The notes under the pieces were generated by a model. The model saw only the letters and a program-made list of their open reading frames with translations. It was not told the DNA's origin and made no database searches. The translations under genes were made by a program, and so were the position numbers. Positions 23,319 through 34,977 of a DNA stretch of 64,000 nt are shown here, in pieces (position 1 is the stretch's first letter; each line of letters begins with the position of its first letter). Source of the stretch: Botryotinia globosa (Eukaryota > Ascomycota > Leotiomycetes > Helotiales > Sclerotiniaceae); assembly GCA_014898425.1 (NCBI GenBank), contig RCSZ01000006.1:930001-994000 (forward strand), read 5' to 3'.

Positions 23319-25110
23319 CTCTCACTCATTCTCCCGGACTCAACTTATTTTACTAACACAATTATACTCACAGCCTCAAACATGTCCGGAATATCAACTA
23401 CACAGTCCAAAATAGCAGAAGATCTCAATTCATTTGCCGAAGCAAGTTGGTTTACATCCACCTACCTCGTAAGTCATCCTTCCCATCATCAAACAATCAC
23501 GCCCTTACATCTAGCCTTCAGATCGCCCTGTCTTCCATGTCCCCCGTGGCCGCTCGTCTGGCCCAGATTTTCTCTCCGAGAGATTGTATTTTAACTGCCG
23601 CGTTCCTCTTTTCAACCGGGGGCATCGTCACCTCACAAGCTCCAGATCTCAAGACCTTCCTCATCGGAAGAGCCATAAGTGGGATCGGTGGTGCGGGTAT
23701 CATGACGATTAGTTTCATCTTGATCTTAGAACTCACCACCAAAAAACGAAGAGGTATCTTCATCGGACTTGCAAATTCCGGATTCACCGTCGGTGTATCC
23801 CTCGGTGCAGTTGTCTGGGGAGCTTTATTACCCGCTGTAGGCTGGAGAGCTCTATTCTTGTTTCAATCACCTCTTGCTATCCTTTCAGGAATAGGAATTT
23901 ATTTCAGTATCCCAAAGAGCTTTACTTCTGGACAGAAGAGTGTCGATGGTGCATCGATTACTTCCAAACTTGCCAAGATTGATTATCTCGGATCGCTTTT
24001 TCTCGTAAGTACCAAGTCCCCTCACCACATTATACCTATGAGCATGGGACTAGAACTCATACTAAACCCTCCAGGTAACAACCATAATTCTCTTCCTCTA
24101 CGGTCTCTCCTCGCCCCAAATCGAATGGCTACCCATCCTCTGCTCTCTCCTCACCCTCATCCTCTTCCTCTACATCGAGCTCAAGATTGCCACCGACCCC
24201 ATCATACCCATTGCCGTTTTGAAATCGCGCGGCGCCCTCCTCTCCTGCATTTCTCAGCTGGGAACTATGGCTGCGCGATGGACCATCCTATTCTACACGC
24301 CCGTCTACGCAATTTCGATCCGTGGCTGGTCGCCCGCTTCCGCAGGCTCCATCCTCATCCCTACCAATCTGGGGTTTGCCCTGGGCGGCATCGTCGCCGG
24401 CGCATTCCATATCAAACGAGCAGGGAGTTTCTGGCTGTAAGTTTCCCATCATCCCTCTACACAAAAAAGAAACCGAAAAATAAAAATAAAAATTCTAACC
24501 TCCCACCCCCAGACCCTCCATCCTCACCCTCCTCCTCTTCTCCATCAGCCTCCTCATCTTCTCCTTCCTCTCCACCCCCACCATTCCCATCCCCCTCTAC
24601 CTCCTCCTCGCCCTCCTCAACGGCCTCACCATCGGCTCCGCCCTAAACTACACTCTCGCGCACCTTCTCCATCTCACTCCCCCCTCCACCCACTTCATCT
24701 CCACCTCTCTCCTCACCACCTTCCGCGGTTTTGCCGGCTCCTTCGGCTCTGCCATCGGCGGCGGCGCATTCATCCGGGTCCTACAATCCCAATTACGCGA
24801 AGGATTTACACGCAATGGGGGACTAGAAGGCAGAGAAGAGCTGGTGAGGAAGTTACTAGGCAGTCCGGCTCTCGTGGGTCAATTGGAGGGTGTGGAGCGG
24901 GAAGTGGTCGTGAGGGCTTATGGAGAGGGATTCCGGGTTTTGTGGTTGGGAGCCGCGGTGTGTGCGTTTTTGATGGTGGGCGTGCAGGCGGCGACGGGGT
25001 GGGAGAGTCCCGAGGAGAGAGATATCAAGGGAGAGGATCGATTGGAGGTGGGGAATGGGCTGGGGGTTGAGAATGAGGCATGGGAAGAGGGGATGGAGGA
25101 GGGTGTTTAG
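22982..25110 (+). CDS. MFS transporter, Vba/Fnx1-like (vacuolar amino acid or drug type)
   Basis: Exons 22982-23234, 23374-23468, 23522-24004, 24075-24436 and 24513-25110 join in frame to 596 residues. A hydrophilic N-tail of about 70 residues containing DERTSLLG precedes the first membrane segment. Then come SGISTTQSKIAEDL in the first loop, RAISGIGGAGIMTISFIL, and GLANSGFTVGVSLGAVVWG, a motif-C-like antiporter signature. Many further hydrophobic segments follow, consistent with 12-14 helices. The acidic N-tail with an (E/D)ERT-x-LL element and the overall pattern resemble fungal Vba/Fnx1 transporters, which move basic amino acids into the vacuole by proton exchange; a multidrug role is also possible. 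Intron 1 contains a (CT)n microsatellite. The gene converges with the second MFS gene but belongs to a different subfamily, so they are not recent duplicates. Confidence 0.85.
23284..23315 (+). repeat. (CT)n microsatellite inside MFS intron 1
   Basis: About 16 CT units form a polypyrimidine run in the first intron of the MFS gene, upstream of the acceptor at 23371-23373. Confidence 0.9.
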
Positions 25111-25507
25111 CGGGTTGTTTATTGACCAGTTCGTTGGCTAGTCTGTTTGTGGAATGAGAGTTGTGTTAGAATGGAGTTTGTATATTGATAGATGGTTATG
25201 TACTTGGTACTTTAGACGAGAGATCTGTGTAGACATGTTAGATCGAACTCCATGCACCGTAGAAGTACGTATATAGATTGTATAACCATCAATAGGGTAT
25301 ACAAATAGAATTACTAGATCCATCAATCCCCTTCCATGCTTAGATTCGTCGCTACCATTCGTCGCTACCATTCGCATTATAAGAGATTCTACGCCACGCC
25401 ACTTCATTCCTAATACGTATAATTTAAAACAGATTTTATAACTGAAAGATAATTGACTTTGACAAATTACTCTCATACCCTAAAAATCATACTTGTTTTA
25501 CTCTTAT

Positions 25508-25701
25508 GCCCCTTGGATTTTATAATAGGAGAAGAATAGATTCCATAGTAGAAGAATAGCTTCTAGTCTTTTTAGACTAGATTCTACAGGTGTATGTATT
25601 GCTTCTTTTCCTTTGAATATATATATATATATATATTTAATAAAGTATGATAGATTCTATACAAAAACTCTATAAAATCTATAGTATAGAATCTAAGGGG
25701 C
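25508..25701. mobile_element. short inverted-repeat element (possible MITE)
   Basis: The ends read GCCCCTT-x-GATT-x-TATA in opposite orientation, about 17 of 20 bases matching. The interior is AT-rich and includes a perfect 8-bp stem (TCTAGTCT / AGACTAGA) around 25574-25593. No clear target duplication is visible, so this may be a remnant or a nested fragment. Confidence 0.5.
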
Positions 25702-25723
25702 CTGAGAGTCATTAAATCACTTT

Positions 25724-26273
25724 TGAAGGATATGAGATTGCAAAATTATTTCTTATATTGAATAAGCCGGATACGAAATAATGATTAAAAAAAATTAAAA
25801 AAATAGAATAGATTTAGGGTTATAAACGAAAAAGTATTAATTAGTATAAAGATTTGTATATTTAAAAAGATAAGCTTTTTTTCGGCTCTTCATTATTCAA
25901 AATAATAAAGGTTTTACTAGCGCTTTCTATAATTATTTCTTTATAGAAAATTAAAGAGTTAAGAAAAAGTTTGTTTTTCTAAGTATATAAATCCCTATAC
26001 TGGTTAGTGCTTTTTCGACCATAACTCTAAATCTAGTCTAATTTTTAATTTTTAATTTTTAGTTTTATATTTTATATTTTATATTTTATATTTTATATTT
26101 TATATTTTATATTTTATATTTTATATTTTATATTTTATATTTTATATTTTATATTTTATATTTTATATTTTATATTTTATATTTATATTTTATATTTATA
26201 TTTTATATTTAATCATTATTTCGTATCCGGCTTATTAAATGTAAGAAACACTCTTGTAATCCCATATCCTCCA
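25724..26273. mobile_element. AT-rich element with about 65-bp terminal inverted repeats
   Basis: The left arm begins TGAAGGATATG and the right arm, read on the opposite strand, begins TGGAGGATATG. Both contain AATAAGCCGGATACGAAATA followed by ATGATTAAA, and align over about 65 bp with few mismatches. The interior is almost entirely A and T, including a (TTTTATA)n tandem array. There is no coding capacity. A target duplication is not obvious. It lies between the 3' ends of the two convergent MFS genes. Confidence 0.75.
26060..26213. repeat. (TTTTATA)n tandem array
   Basis: About twenty copies of a 7-bp TTTTATA unit, with slight variation near the right end, form the core of the surrounding inverted-repeat element. 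Confidence 0.9.
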
Positions 26274-26305
26274 ACACACTCCTCATCATTCAATAATCCA
26301 ATCTA

Positions 26306-28140
26306 TCAAACCAGATCATCCTCTCTTCCCACCGCATCCTTCCCCTTTTCACTGCTTTTTCCTCTATTATCACCTCCATCATCACTCAATTGCATTTCCA
26401 CCTCTCCGCCCACAGAACCTTTTCCATCAATTGCATCCCTCCACCCTTTCCCCCACCTAACAGCCGCCCAAGTCGCCGCACTACTAACCACCAAAAACGC
26501 CGCACTAATCGTTGAAAACCAACCTACCCCAATTTTCTCCACTGCCGGTAGCACCGTTGCACTCCCAGTTGCCGCGAACAAATATCTAATCATATAATTT
26601 CCCGCAATGACTTCCGCACCATTCCTCTGCATCACATCCAAACAATACGTATTTAGACTTGGAAAACAGAAAAGTTGCGCCACTCCTTGCAAGAACATCA
26701 TAATAACGGGAAGCGGAATGCCGCCAAAATCTTTTTCCACAGACCAGCCGTAGAGGAGCATGCAAGCGGGGATGACGATGCCCATAAAGGGGAGAGCGGA
26801 GCGGAGTCGATCTTCCGGGACGCGGGCCCCGCGAATACGGATGTATTTGTTAGTTATGTGATCAGAATAGCGACCGCCGAAGAAGGTTCCGAGGATGTAT
26901 CCCATGCCTGGGGCGAGATAGAAAAGACCAGATTGAATGGGGGTGGTGAGATGGAAGCGAGGATTAAGAACATAGCGAATCTGTAGAGTCGATTGTTAGT
27001 TTTGTTCTTTACTCCGCTTTCATTACCCGGAAGGAAGAGAGGGGAGGTAATATCATAACCTATCATATAAGTATGAGGAATAGAAGAACTTACAGGAGTC
27101 AAAAGGGAATACATATTCCACACCAAACTACTACTCGCCAAGGCCACCATAATCAAATTCGGATACTTATAAAGTTTGATGACTCTCCAAGGATTCAACA
27201 TGCCCCATAGTACTCCTGCTTTCCTCTTCCAACTCATCCCAACCAACTCATCCTTCTTCATTCGATGAATAGTTTCGGGTAGCAAGAAATAAGCTCCAAT
27301 CACGGCACACGCGGCCAATGCAGTTTGCAGCCAGAAAATTACACGCCAAGATTGGAATGTGACAATTATACCCCCAATAAAGGGCCCGAGTGCGGGCCCG
27401 ATAAGTGTACCGGAAAGAAACCAACCCATTGCAGTTCCACGTTCCGTTGGACGATAGATATCCCCGATGCAAGCTGCGCCGATAGTGAGAAACGAGGTTC
27501 CTTGAAAGGCCGTCAGGATACGAAAGATAAAGAATGCAGGAAGATTAGGAGCGAGCGCCGTGCCAATTGAGCAGGCTGTAAAGAGGGAGGATGTTGCGAG
27601 GGAAATCTAAGGTTGTTTAGTATTCTCAATGACATATTCAAAATAAATTAACTAGAAGCATACCCATCTCCTCCCATAAACTTGACTCAATGGTCCCCAC
27701 ACCAATGGACTCAATCCCATAAACAACATGTACAACGCATTACTCAAATTGATAATGGTGCCGGTACTATGATATGTATTCGCCACCTCTGGCACTGCTG
27801 CCAATACCGTAGTACTGCTAATCGGAGCCAAGAAACTGCAAAAGGAAAGCAGAGCCACGATAACGAGTTTGCGATTGGGGGGAATGCGGTCGTAGATAGC
27901 ATCGGGGATGGAGATATTAGAATACGTTTGTTGAATTGGCGCATCTTGAGTATTAGAGATGTGCGAAGCGATTGGGGCTAGATTCGAGGGTCGTTGTTGG
28001 GAAGGAATGGAGCTACTTGTACTGTGAATAGAATAAGTATCGGATGCTTCATGTGAAATGTTCGATTCGTCTTTTTGGTGAGGAGATAGTTGTCCATGTT
28101 GAGTCGTTGATGGATCATGGTGGTTCAGACTTGAAGCCAT
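26306..28140 (-). CDS. MFS drug:H+ antiporter (DHA1, 12-TM type)
   Basis: Exons 28140-27664, 27606-27094 and 26980-26306 join in frame to 554 residues. The Ser-rich N-tail of about 95 residues is hydrophilic; helix 1 begins near KLVIVALLSFCSFLAPIS. MFS motif A appears as GPLSQVYGRRW at the end of exon 1. The motif-C antiporter signature of DHA1 pumps appears as GWFLSGTLIGPALGPFIGG. Later helices include GLFYLAPGMGYILGTFFGGRYSD. The C-tail is polar and acidic. Best fit is the Aqr1/Qdr/Dtr1-like branch of plasma-membrane pumps that export drugs, weak acids or metabolites; the substrate is not readable from sequence. Its promoter side carries a long (GA)n tract and a small inverted-repeat element. 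Confidence 0.88.
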
Positions 28141-28396
28141 GATTTGAATTGAATGTTAAAGAGAGATGTATGGGTATAATATTGAAATATACGTCATCCG
28201 TCAGAAAGCAAGCGAAGAATATATTAAAAGAACCCTTGCGGATCATAAAAGGCAATCGAATGATTGAAGCAAAGAACTAACAATTGATCCTATTAATGCA
28301 GTTGATCGCAAGAACGGTGATTGATCCAATTGAACTGAAAGTCTTCCAATTCGCAATGAATCCAAAAAGAACGAAAGACTCGGGCTACATGTATAT

Positions 28397-28400
<4 letters not shown>

Positions 28401-28434
<34 letters not shown>

Positions 28435-28483
28435 GGAGAGAGAGAGAGAGAGAGGAGAGGGAGAGAGAGAGAGAGAGAGAGGA

Positions 28484-28541
<58 letters not shown>
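28401..28541. repeat. (GA)n microsatellite with GAGGG interruptions
   Basis: About 140 bp of GA repeats, interrupted several times by GGAGAGGGAG, lie about 260 bp upstream of the minus-strand MFS gene. Open frames of Ser-Leu repeats on the minus strand are artefacts of this tract. Confidence 0.95.
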
Positions 28542-28545
<4 letters not shown>

Positions 28546-28833
28546 ATGTAGACACAGCCACAGCCACAGCAACAGAAACAGAAACAGAAACAGCAACAGA
28601 CAAGAAAAAAGATTTCAATCCCCTCCCCATGCCATGAGCATGAGTCAAAGACCGGCAACCTGCCGTACATACTCAAGTACGTACCTACCTACTCACACCT
28701 ATTTTCCCCCTTTGCCCTTCACTTTGCCCTTCACTTTCCCATTCCCATTCCCATTCCCATTCCCATTTCCAATCCCCTCATTCATGCCACGCGTGAGTGA
28801 TAAGCAATTGCTATCGCACCATGGGCCATGGCA

Positions 28834-28961
28834 TACTCGTGCGGCCAAAAGTATGCAACGCCGACGCTAGATGCACATACCACGAGATGGTATACTACAA
28901 GAAAGAGGATTAACCTGGTTTTCGTAGCACCGGCATTGCATACTTTTTGGCCGCACGAGTA
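28834..28961. mobile_element. 124-bp MITE with near-perfect TIRs and TA duplication
   Basis: The body 28836-28959 has 28/29-bp terminal inverted repeats: both ends read CTCGTGCGGCCAAAA, then GTATGCAA, then GCCG, differing by one extra A and one substitution. TA flanks both ends (28834-28835 and 28960-28961), as expected for Tc1/mariner/pogo-class insertion. The interior is only about 67 bp and noncoding. The high TIR identity suggests a young or conserved insertion. Confidence 0.85.
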
Positions 28962-28975
28962 GGTGACATTATACA

Positions 28976-29027
28976 TATCCTATCCCATCCCATCCCATCC
29001 CATCCCATCCCATCCCATCCCATCCCA
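28976..29027. repeat. (CCCAT)n pentanucleotide repeat
   Basis: About ten copies of CCCAT lie immediately right of the small TA-flanked inverted-repeat element. Confidence 0.9.
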
Positions 29028-31059
29028 AATTCCCAATCCATCCCAATCCAGCCCAACCTATTCCCCTTCCAATCATAGACCATTCTCTCCATCCGATATT
29101 CGGCTTCCCTAGACCTGCCTTTCCAAACCATTCCCACCTACCAGGCTACCACAGTGCCACTCGACCTACCACTCCACCTCCCCAGTAATCTTTCCAACCT
29201 TATCGACATTTCGATTTTTCGCACGCACCCTTCCCCAAAAGTAGTTTAGCCATCTATTTCACGTGACTCAAAAGCTTAACCTGCATATTCAAGTGATATA
29301 AAAGCGATATCATTGGTTCAATCGGTGCAATCGATTTTTTCCCTACCATTTGACTCGAGTACCCCACTAAAAATACCTAGGTAGTCACGGCTAATACTGT
29401 AGAAAGTGGATATGCCGTTTTCCGAATCCACTTTTCCGTGGTGTTATTGCTGGATCGATTATCCTCGCCCTTAGCCATTACACTTTCCATCTTGGGACAA
29501 TGAGTATCTCTGCAAAGATCTAGCCCTACAAGAAGTATTTCTGGTCCACGAAAAGTGACATTCCGATGCATATGTGATACAGAGAAGAGTCACACAGTTT
29601 CGGAGTGGTCTAGGTAATTGATATTAAGTATTATGTCATTGGTCTTGTCGTATATATGTCCACTTATATGCAGGTAGGTAGGTGGTGAAAATATACCTAC
29701 GGTCCTACACATACATACGGAGTACGTACACATAGATATCCGAGGAAAATCCATAAAGAATGAATGTCGGTGATTTACCTAGCTATATATACAATATATA
29801 ATTGATTCGCATTCATACTACCTATGTACCTATGTACCTACCATCCATCCATCCATCCATCCATCCATCCATTCATTCATTCATCCATCCATCCATACAT
29901 ACATACATACATACATACATACACATTACAACTTCCATCACAAGTACCGACCTAGTACTCACCTACCTAGTATCCTCAACCCTCACCCGATATATATATA
30001 TATAACAAGAATGAAACAAAACACAATCTAATCAAAGCTCTCAACAGATAGGTAATAATAAAATGCTATCATATAATAACAAGAACGACAACAACAATAA
30101 TAATGCATGCTACTTGCTCGCTCGCTTGTTTCCCCTTGCTTGCTTCTACCATGATGATATCGATGATTATAATAACAACAATAACATAATACGCCCGATC
30201 AATACAAAGCACAAAGCATAAAGCACAAACCCTACGCTCTCTCCAAACAAAAACGACGTCTTTTTATAACCAAATACCGCCTCCAACTATTTCAAAATGC
30301 ATGCAGGTACGTATGTATATATGTATGTATGTACGATACTTACTAGCTAGTTGCTAACAGTATTTAACTTATCCCGCGATGTCCATCCACACACACACAC
30401 AATGTTAACGCAAAAGACCTTTACTTCCCATTCTCCAGACATTCAAGATCCGCTTGAGCCGCCATGATAAGATAGACAAAGATGGATATCAACATGAGAT
30501 GCAATCAAGACGCTTGCCCATCGCACCAATCGCAACGCAACGCAACGCAGCCATATATATGTAAATGCAACGACATGATTTAACCGCCCATAAACAGCCA
30601 AAGTCAAAGTCAATGCCAATTCAATGACTTGACCGACTTCCCAAACCAAACAATGAATAAAAATGATTTCAACTATGATATAAGATATCAGATGCGGTAG
30701 GTGTATTAGAGAAGTAAGTAATAGAGGTAGATGTATATGACGTATATAAATTGCGAGTATGCGAGTATATCATTCTCTTCTCGAAAAAGAACAAAATTGT
30801 ATACGCATTTCCCCTTCTAGATTCTTCAGATTTGACATTACAAACATCACTTCCAAGCATCCAAGAAGTTCGACTTCTGCTTCAACTTGAACGGTTTCTT
30901 ACGCAAACTCTTCGGAAGCTATACCATGAGAGAAAAATTATTAGCTACACTCCACGAGGTAGAAAATTATCAATGATGTCAACGCAAAGATAATTCCACT
31001 CTCAGTAGTAGATTTACCACCTGATTCGAATAGGTGTGTAAAGTTAACACGAGAAGGAA
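29028..31059. other. 2-kb noncoding stretch with microsatellites
   Basis: No gene recognised. It contains CATC/CATA tetranucleotide runs (29840-29924), TA-rich runs (near 29990-30003) and TATG-type repeats (near 30310-30335). The right end is probably the 3' UTR of the Zn2Cys6 gene. Confidence 0.5.
29840..29924. repeat. (CATC)n/(CATT)n/(CATA)n compound microsatellite
   Basis: Tetranucleotide units change along the run from CATC to CATT, back to CATC and then CATA. Confidence 0.9.
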
Positions 31060-34000
31060 TTAGAAACCAGTAAAACCTGCTGCGAAAGTGGTAACTTGAC
31101 GTGCCTGATAGTCTTTCTCAAGTAGACCAGTGTATTTTGCTGCATTGACCAGGATTTTCATATCGGTATAGAGAGCCGATGATCGTGTTGCTACGATCCC
31201 AAGGAAACTAAGAGTTCTCTGAAGAAGTTCACTGAGCCCTTGCTTATCAAGAATCCCGTCGAATAATGGTCGGAGGATGTTGTCGTTCCATGCTGCTTGG
31301 AGAGTAAGCACGTTGCCCCATTGTCTAATTTGTTGTGTTAGTAGATAGCTCATCCAATATAAGTGCATACAAACTTACGCATGTGCAGTCCCCCATGGAT
31401 TCGTAACGAAAAGTCTACCCTCGCCTAAACCATGAAAAGCCCTGGTGCTATTAACAAGTGCTTGGATACCATTTTTTGCATAAGCCAATGCTTTCTCGTC
31501 GATTTCTTCTGCCGAGGTCGCGTGTTTATTGATACTAGGTACCTCAATACCATTGCGGAAATCATCTGAGGCGCGCTCTACAGAGTTTGACGTTGAAACC
31601 GCATGTGAATGTTCCAAGATCTTCAAAACGAAATTCCTGTACGTGATGACCTGAGCGCCGTAGTACTTGGCTCTCATTCGCGCTGTGAGAATGTCACTCG
31701 CTGGAGGGTCATTTTCTTGCCAGGTACTTGTTCCTCCAGCTTCTTTCCATCGATAAAGAAATTCTTCTGCGGTGGCTATTGACTCGAAATGGTTGGGATC
31801 ATGGCGGGTGTATACAGAAGGAAATTGAGAGTCTTCCGGAAAAGGTTAGTCGTTTTCAACCAATTTAAGAAATACTAAACATACCATTATCAGGTTTGTA
31901 GAACATGTTGTGCAATTGATTGAGATGTTTGCGTAGGTAAAGTTGGCCTTGATAACTCAGCAAAACCATCTGATCGAAACCTTCCTTCACGGCTTCCACG
32001 ATATTTGGACTTGGCATATTCTCTTCGAATGTAAGGATTCCGGAATGCGGGCAAGGTAATTCTGCTACGATATCGCTTTCATGTGATGTTAGAATTCCGA
32101 TTCATCAATTAGACGAGATAGACAAACCTTTCAAGTTGTAGGCACGTCCAAAATGCGAAAATCAGCGGATTATCCTTTGCCAGCACGGGGAGCCCATCTT
32201 GCTTTAACTTTTTGAAGCGATCCAGTTTCCTAATGCCTATGTTAGTCGTATTTCATTCGGAACCTGGCCAAGACTCACGGTCTCAAGATAACCTGTAAAG
32301 CTCTACAAGCCTGATGAATGTACGAATGACTTTCTAAAACCCTTGCAAGTTGTCCGTGATAAAGACCAGCTAAAATATTCACATGGACATGCTGTAGACT
32401 GTTTCCTCCAAGTTGATTTCCAATGATATCTGTCGCCAGTGCGAAATATGCCAAACCGGGAATAACATCTACATTCCTAGGTCTGAAGCCACTTCTTGCC
32501 AAATATGAATCGCCTTCTATTGAAGTTCTTCGGCTGCGGGGGTAGAATCGATCAACATTCTCCTGAGGTGATGGTAATTCTGAAGATTGGGTTGGCGAGC
32601 TCTGGATAGGGGATGGATGACCATTTCGTACAACTGGAGAATTGATATGACCCCAAGGATTTTCAATATCTCTGTCGGAAGGAAGCTCGGGAATTTTCTG
32701 TCTTTCTTGACAAATCTTGCCGAGCGCTAACACCACCAGCACCAAAGCTGTGCTGATTGACCGACTTGGATGGCCTGGCTTGACGAATGTCCCGTAACCG
32801 CCGGCAACTGAGATTTCTGGAGGCTCTCCGACTCCCGGTGACCTTTTTCGCTTGCTCCCTGGGCTCTCGGGCGGTTTCATACTCACGAAACCAGCATGAC
32901 TGGTATGTTGCGAGGCCAAGTTCTGAACTTGCTTTGGTTTCGCGGAATCTGATGGGATGGATTTGAGAAATGACTCGACCAGAGCATCCAGCCGTCTCGG
33001 TATCAAAATTGGATGCATTATATTTATGTGCTCCTTGTAACTTTTGACCAAGTCCAAAACTACACTTTTTCGGAAATCAGGCATCCCATCCGACATAATA
33101 CTGCCTATAACTGGTGGAGGATAATCTGGCGCACTAGATGGTGGCGTCATACCACCCAGTTGACCCCATTCTTCACCAGCCGGAGAAGAGACGTCAGAAT
33201 TTGTATCGACTGTAGATTCGGCGTGATCCGTCATAGGATCTCGATCATAGCCTTGAGCTAAATCAATTCCTTCTCCTCTTCCGAATAATCTTAGAAGTCC
33301 GCGTCGTTCCTCTTGCAGCATTGGGTATTTTTCGTCCTTCACGTTTTTGGGCAAGCCCCCTCCGCCATTTATCATTTGCTTCACAGAAGGCACTAGCAAG
33401 AGCCTAGCTGCGCCCGTCGTGTGATTGACTGGTATTAATGGTTGCCCGGGCGGCACAGGGTCGCCTTCCTCCTCTTCTTCGAGTGCACCAGGCGTGGATC
33501 CTTCGAGTGGCTGTACCGGGCCTACCACTGGCGGATCTATGGGCGTGGCATCATGAAGAATATTCGAATTCAAGCCATAGGATGGTCCGAATTCACCATC
33601 AGGCAATTGAACATCGTCTCTCCCTTCTTCTTTCATGTGTCCCTCGATACTTGATAGAGGCCGGCCCGCTCCAACTCTCTCCTGTAACTCGTCCACTCGT
33701 TTGTTCAATGATTCAAGACCTGTCTGCAAAACATTGAATAACTCTGCATTGCGGTGTTCCAATCGTATCAAGGCCTCGATGATGTCCGTGGAAGCTTTAT
33801 CAATTCTACAATGGTCAGCAGCGTATCATTCCAATTATCTTTTTGAACCTACGGTTTGGGTGGTGGATCTCGATAATGACATTCGAAATTCTTCTCTTTG
33901 CAACTACCACAAGTCGGTCGCCCTTCGTCGCATTTCGCCTTGAGATTGCGACAGCTATCGCATGCCTGAGCCGCGCGTTGCGCTTTTCGAGGCTTTGCAG

Positions 34001-34673
34001 GTTGAGAATAAGGTGTGACTGAATACTGTTCCCGAGGTGGAGGATGAGGATGACCTTGTGGTGGACCATACATTGACATAGCTCCATCGAATGTCGGTGT
34101 CGTCATGGGACTTGTAGAGGGGGGCGGGGGTTGAGGCTGATACATGGGAGGAGCGGGGTTATTATTATACATCTGCGGAGTGTGTTGCGGAGTATGCTGC
34201 GGAGGTGGAGGCTGATCGAATCTTGGTGGAAAAGGCCTTCCTCTTTCTTCAGCGTAAGGGAGATTTACATGATGATCTGTGCCATTGGTTGTCGGTGGTG
34301 GCCTGTGTTGAGGAGGTTCTTCTGAAGGGTCCGGCTTCACGATGGGTTCTCGAGGGCCGTTGTGCCCATTGTGTCCATTGTATGAAGGTATGGGAGGTGG
34401 TGGTGGGTGTTGATTATGTATATTGTGGTAGACATGCGCATGTCCTGAGTTGGGGCGATGAGGGTCTTGATGTTCTTGAAAGTTGGGGTGGGGAGGTCGT
34501 CTATCGAGGGGGTGGGCATGAGAATCGGGACGAGAGAAGGGACCGCTATTATAGGGAGGTTGTAAAGGAGGAAGGGCCCTGGAAGGGTTGGGCTGATTGG
34601 GCTGCTCGATCGGCCAAGCAGGACCGGGTCCTAATCTTGGTCGCTTTGGATCTGGTTGACCATTGTCCATCAT
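31060..34673 (-). CDS. Zn2Cys6 fungal transcription factor
   Basis: Six exons, 34673-33853, 33805-32279, 32229-32128, 32075-31885, 31832-31379 and 31324-31060, join in frame to 1119 residues. A long Pro/His/Gln/Asn-rich N-terminal region (1-230) precedes the DNA-binding binuclear cluster at 238-265, with spacing C-x2-C-x6-C-x6-C-x2-C-x6-C (CDSCRNLKAKC, then CGSCKEKNFEC), flanked by a basic segment KPRKAQRAAQ. Directly after it, residues about 275-305 (IIEALIRLEHRNAELFNV) look like a dimerising coiled coil. An acidic and Ser-rich linker follows. The middle homology region starts near YKEHINIMHPILIPRRLDAL and continues to the C-terminus, as in Fungal_trans proteins. It should act in the nucleus as a sequence-specific regulator, probably binding CGG-type half sites. 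Target genes are unknown, and I cannot name an orthologue. Confidence 0.9.
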
Positions 34674-34949
34674 TGCGATTCATACAAAAAGTTAAGTGAC
34701 CACGACAGCTAAGGCCATGGACTGCGGTCGAGCGCGGCGGCTTCTTACAGGTTCGAAGGAGAACACAGAGGCGTAGAAGAGTTCAGTGGAGAATCATCTG
34801 CGCAGGTATGTATTACGGACTGACGTGTAGGTAAGCATGTGTGTGTGATGTAACGAATGCCGCGCAACTGAGTAGTGAAGGTTAGATGGGATGGTAAACC
34901 GGTCTGCTTGAACAGGGTTTGAGATGATCAGCCATGTTTCCCTCGGAAA

Positions 34950-34977
34950 GTAAGGTAAGGTAAGGTAAGGTAAGGTA
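34950..34977. repeat. (TAAGG)n pentanucleotide repeat
   Basis: Five perfect TAAGG units about 280 bp upstream of the Zn2Cys6 start codon. Confidence 0.9.

Noticed and set aside
23447..24646. Continuous plus-strand frame of 399 codons within the MFS gene
   Set aside because: It reads through two introns and shifts frame in exon 4, giving a Pro/Ser/His-rich artefact; the spliced model restores membrane helices.
28243..28676. Overlapping minus-strand frames rich in Ser-Leu
   Set aside because: Produced by the (GA)n tract in all frames; no coding signature outside it.
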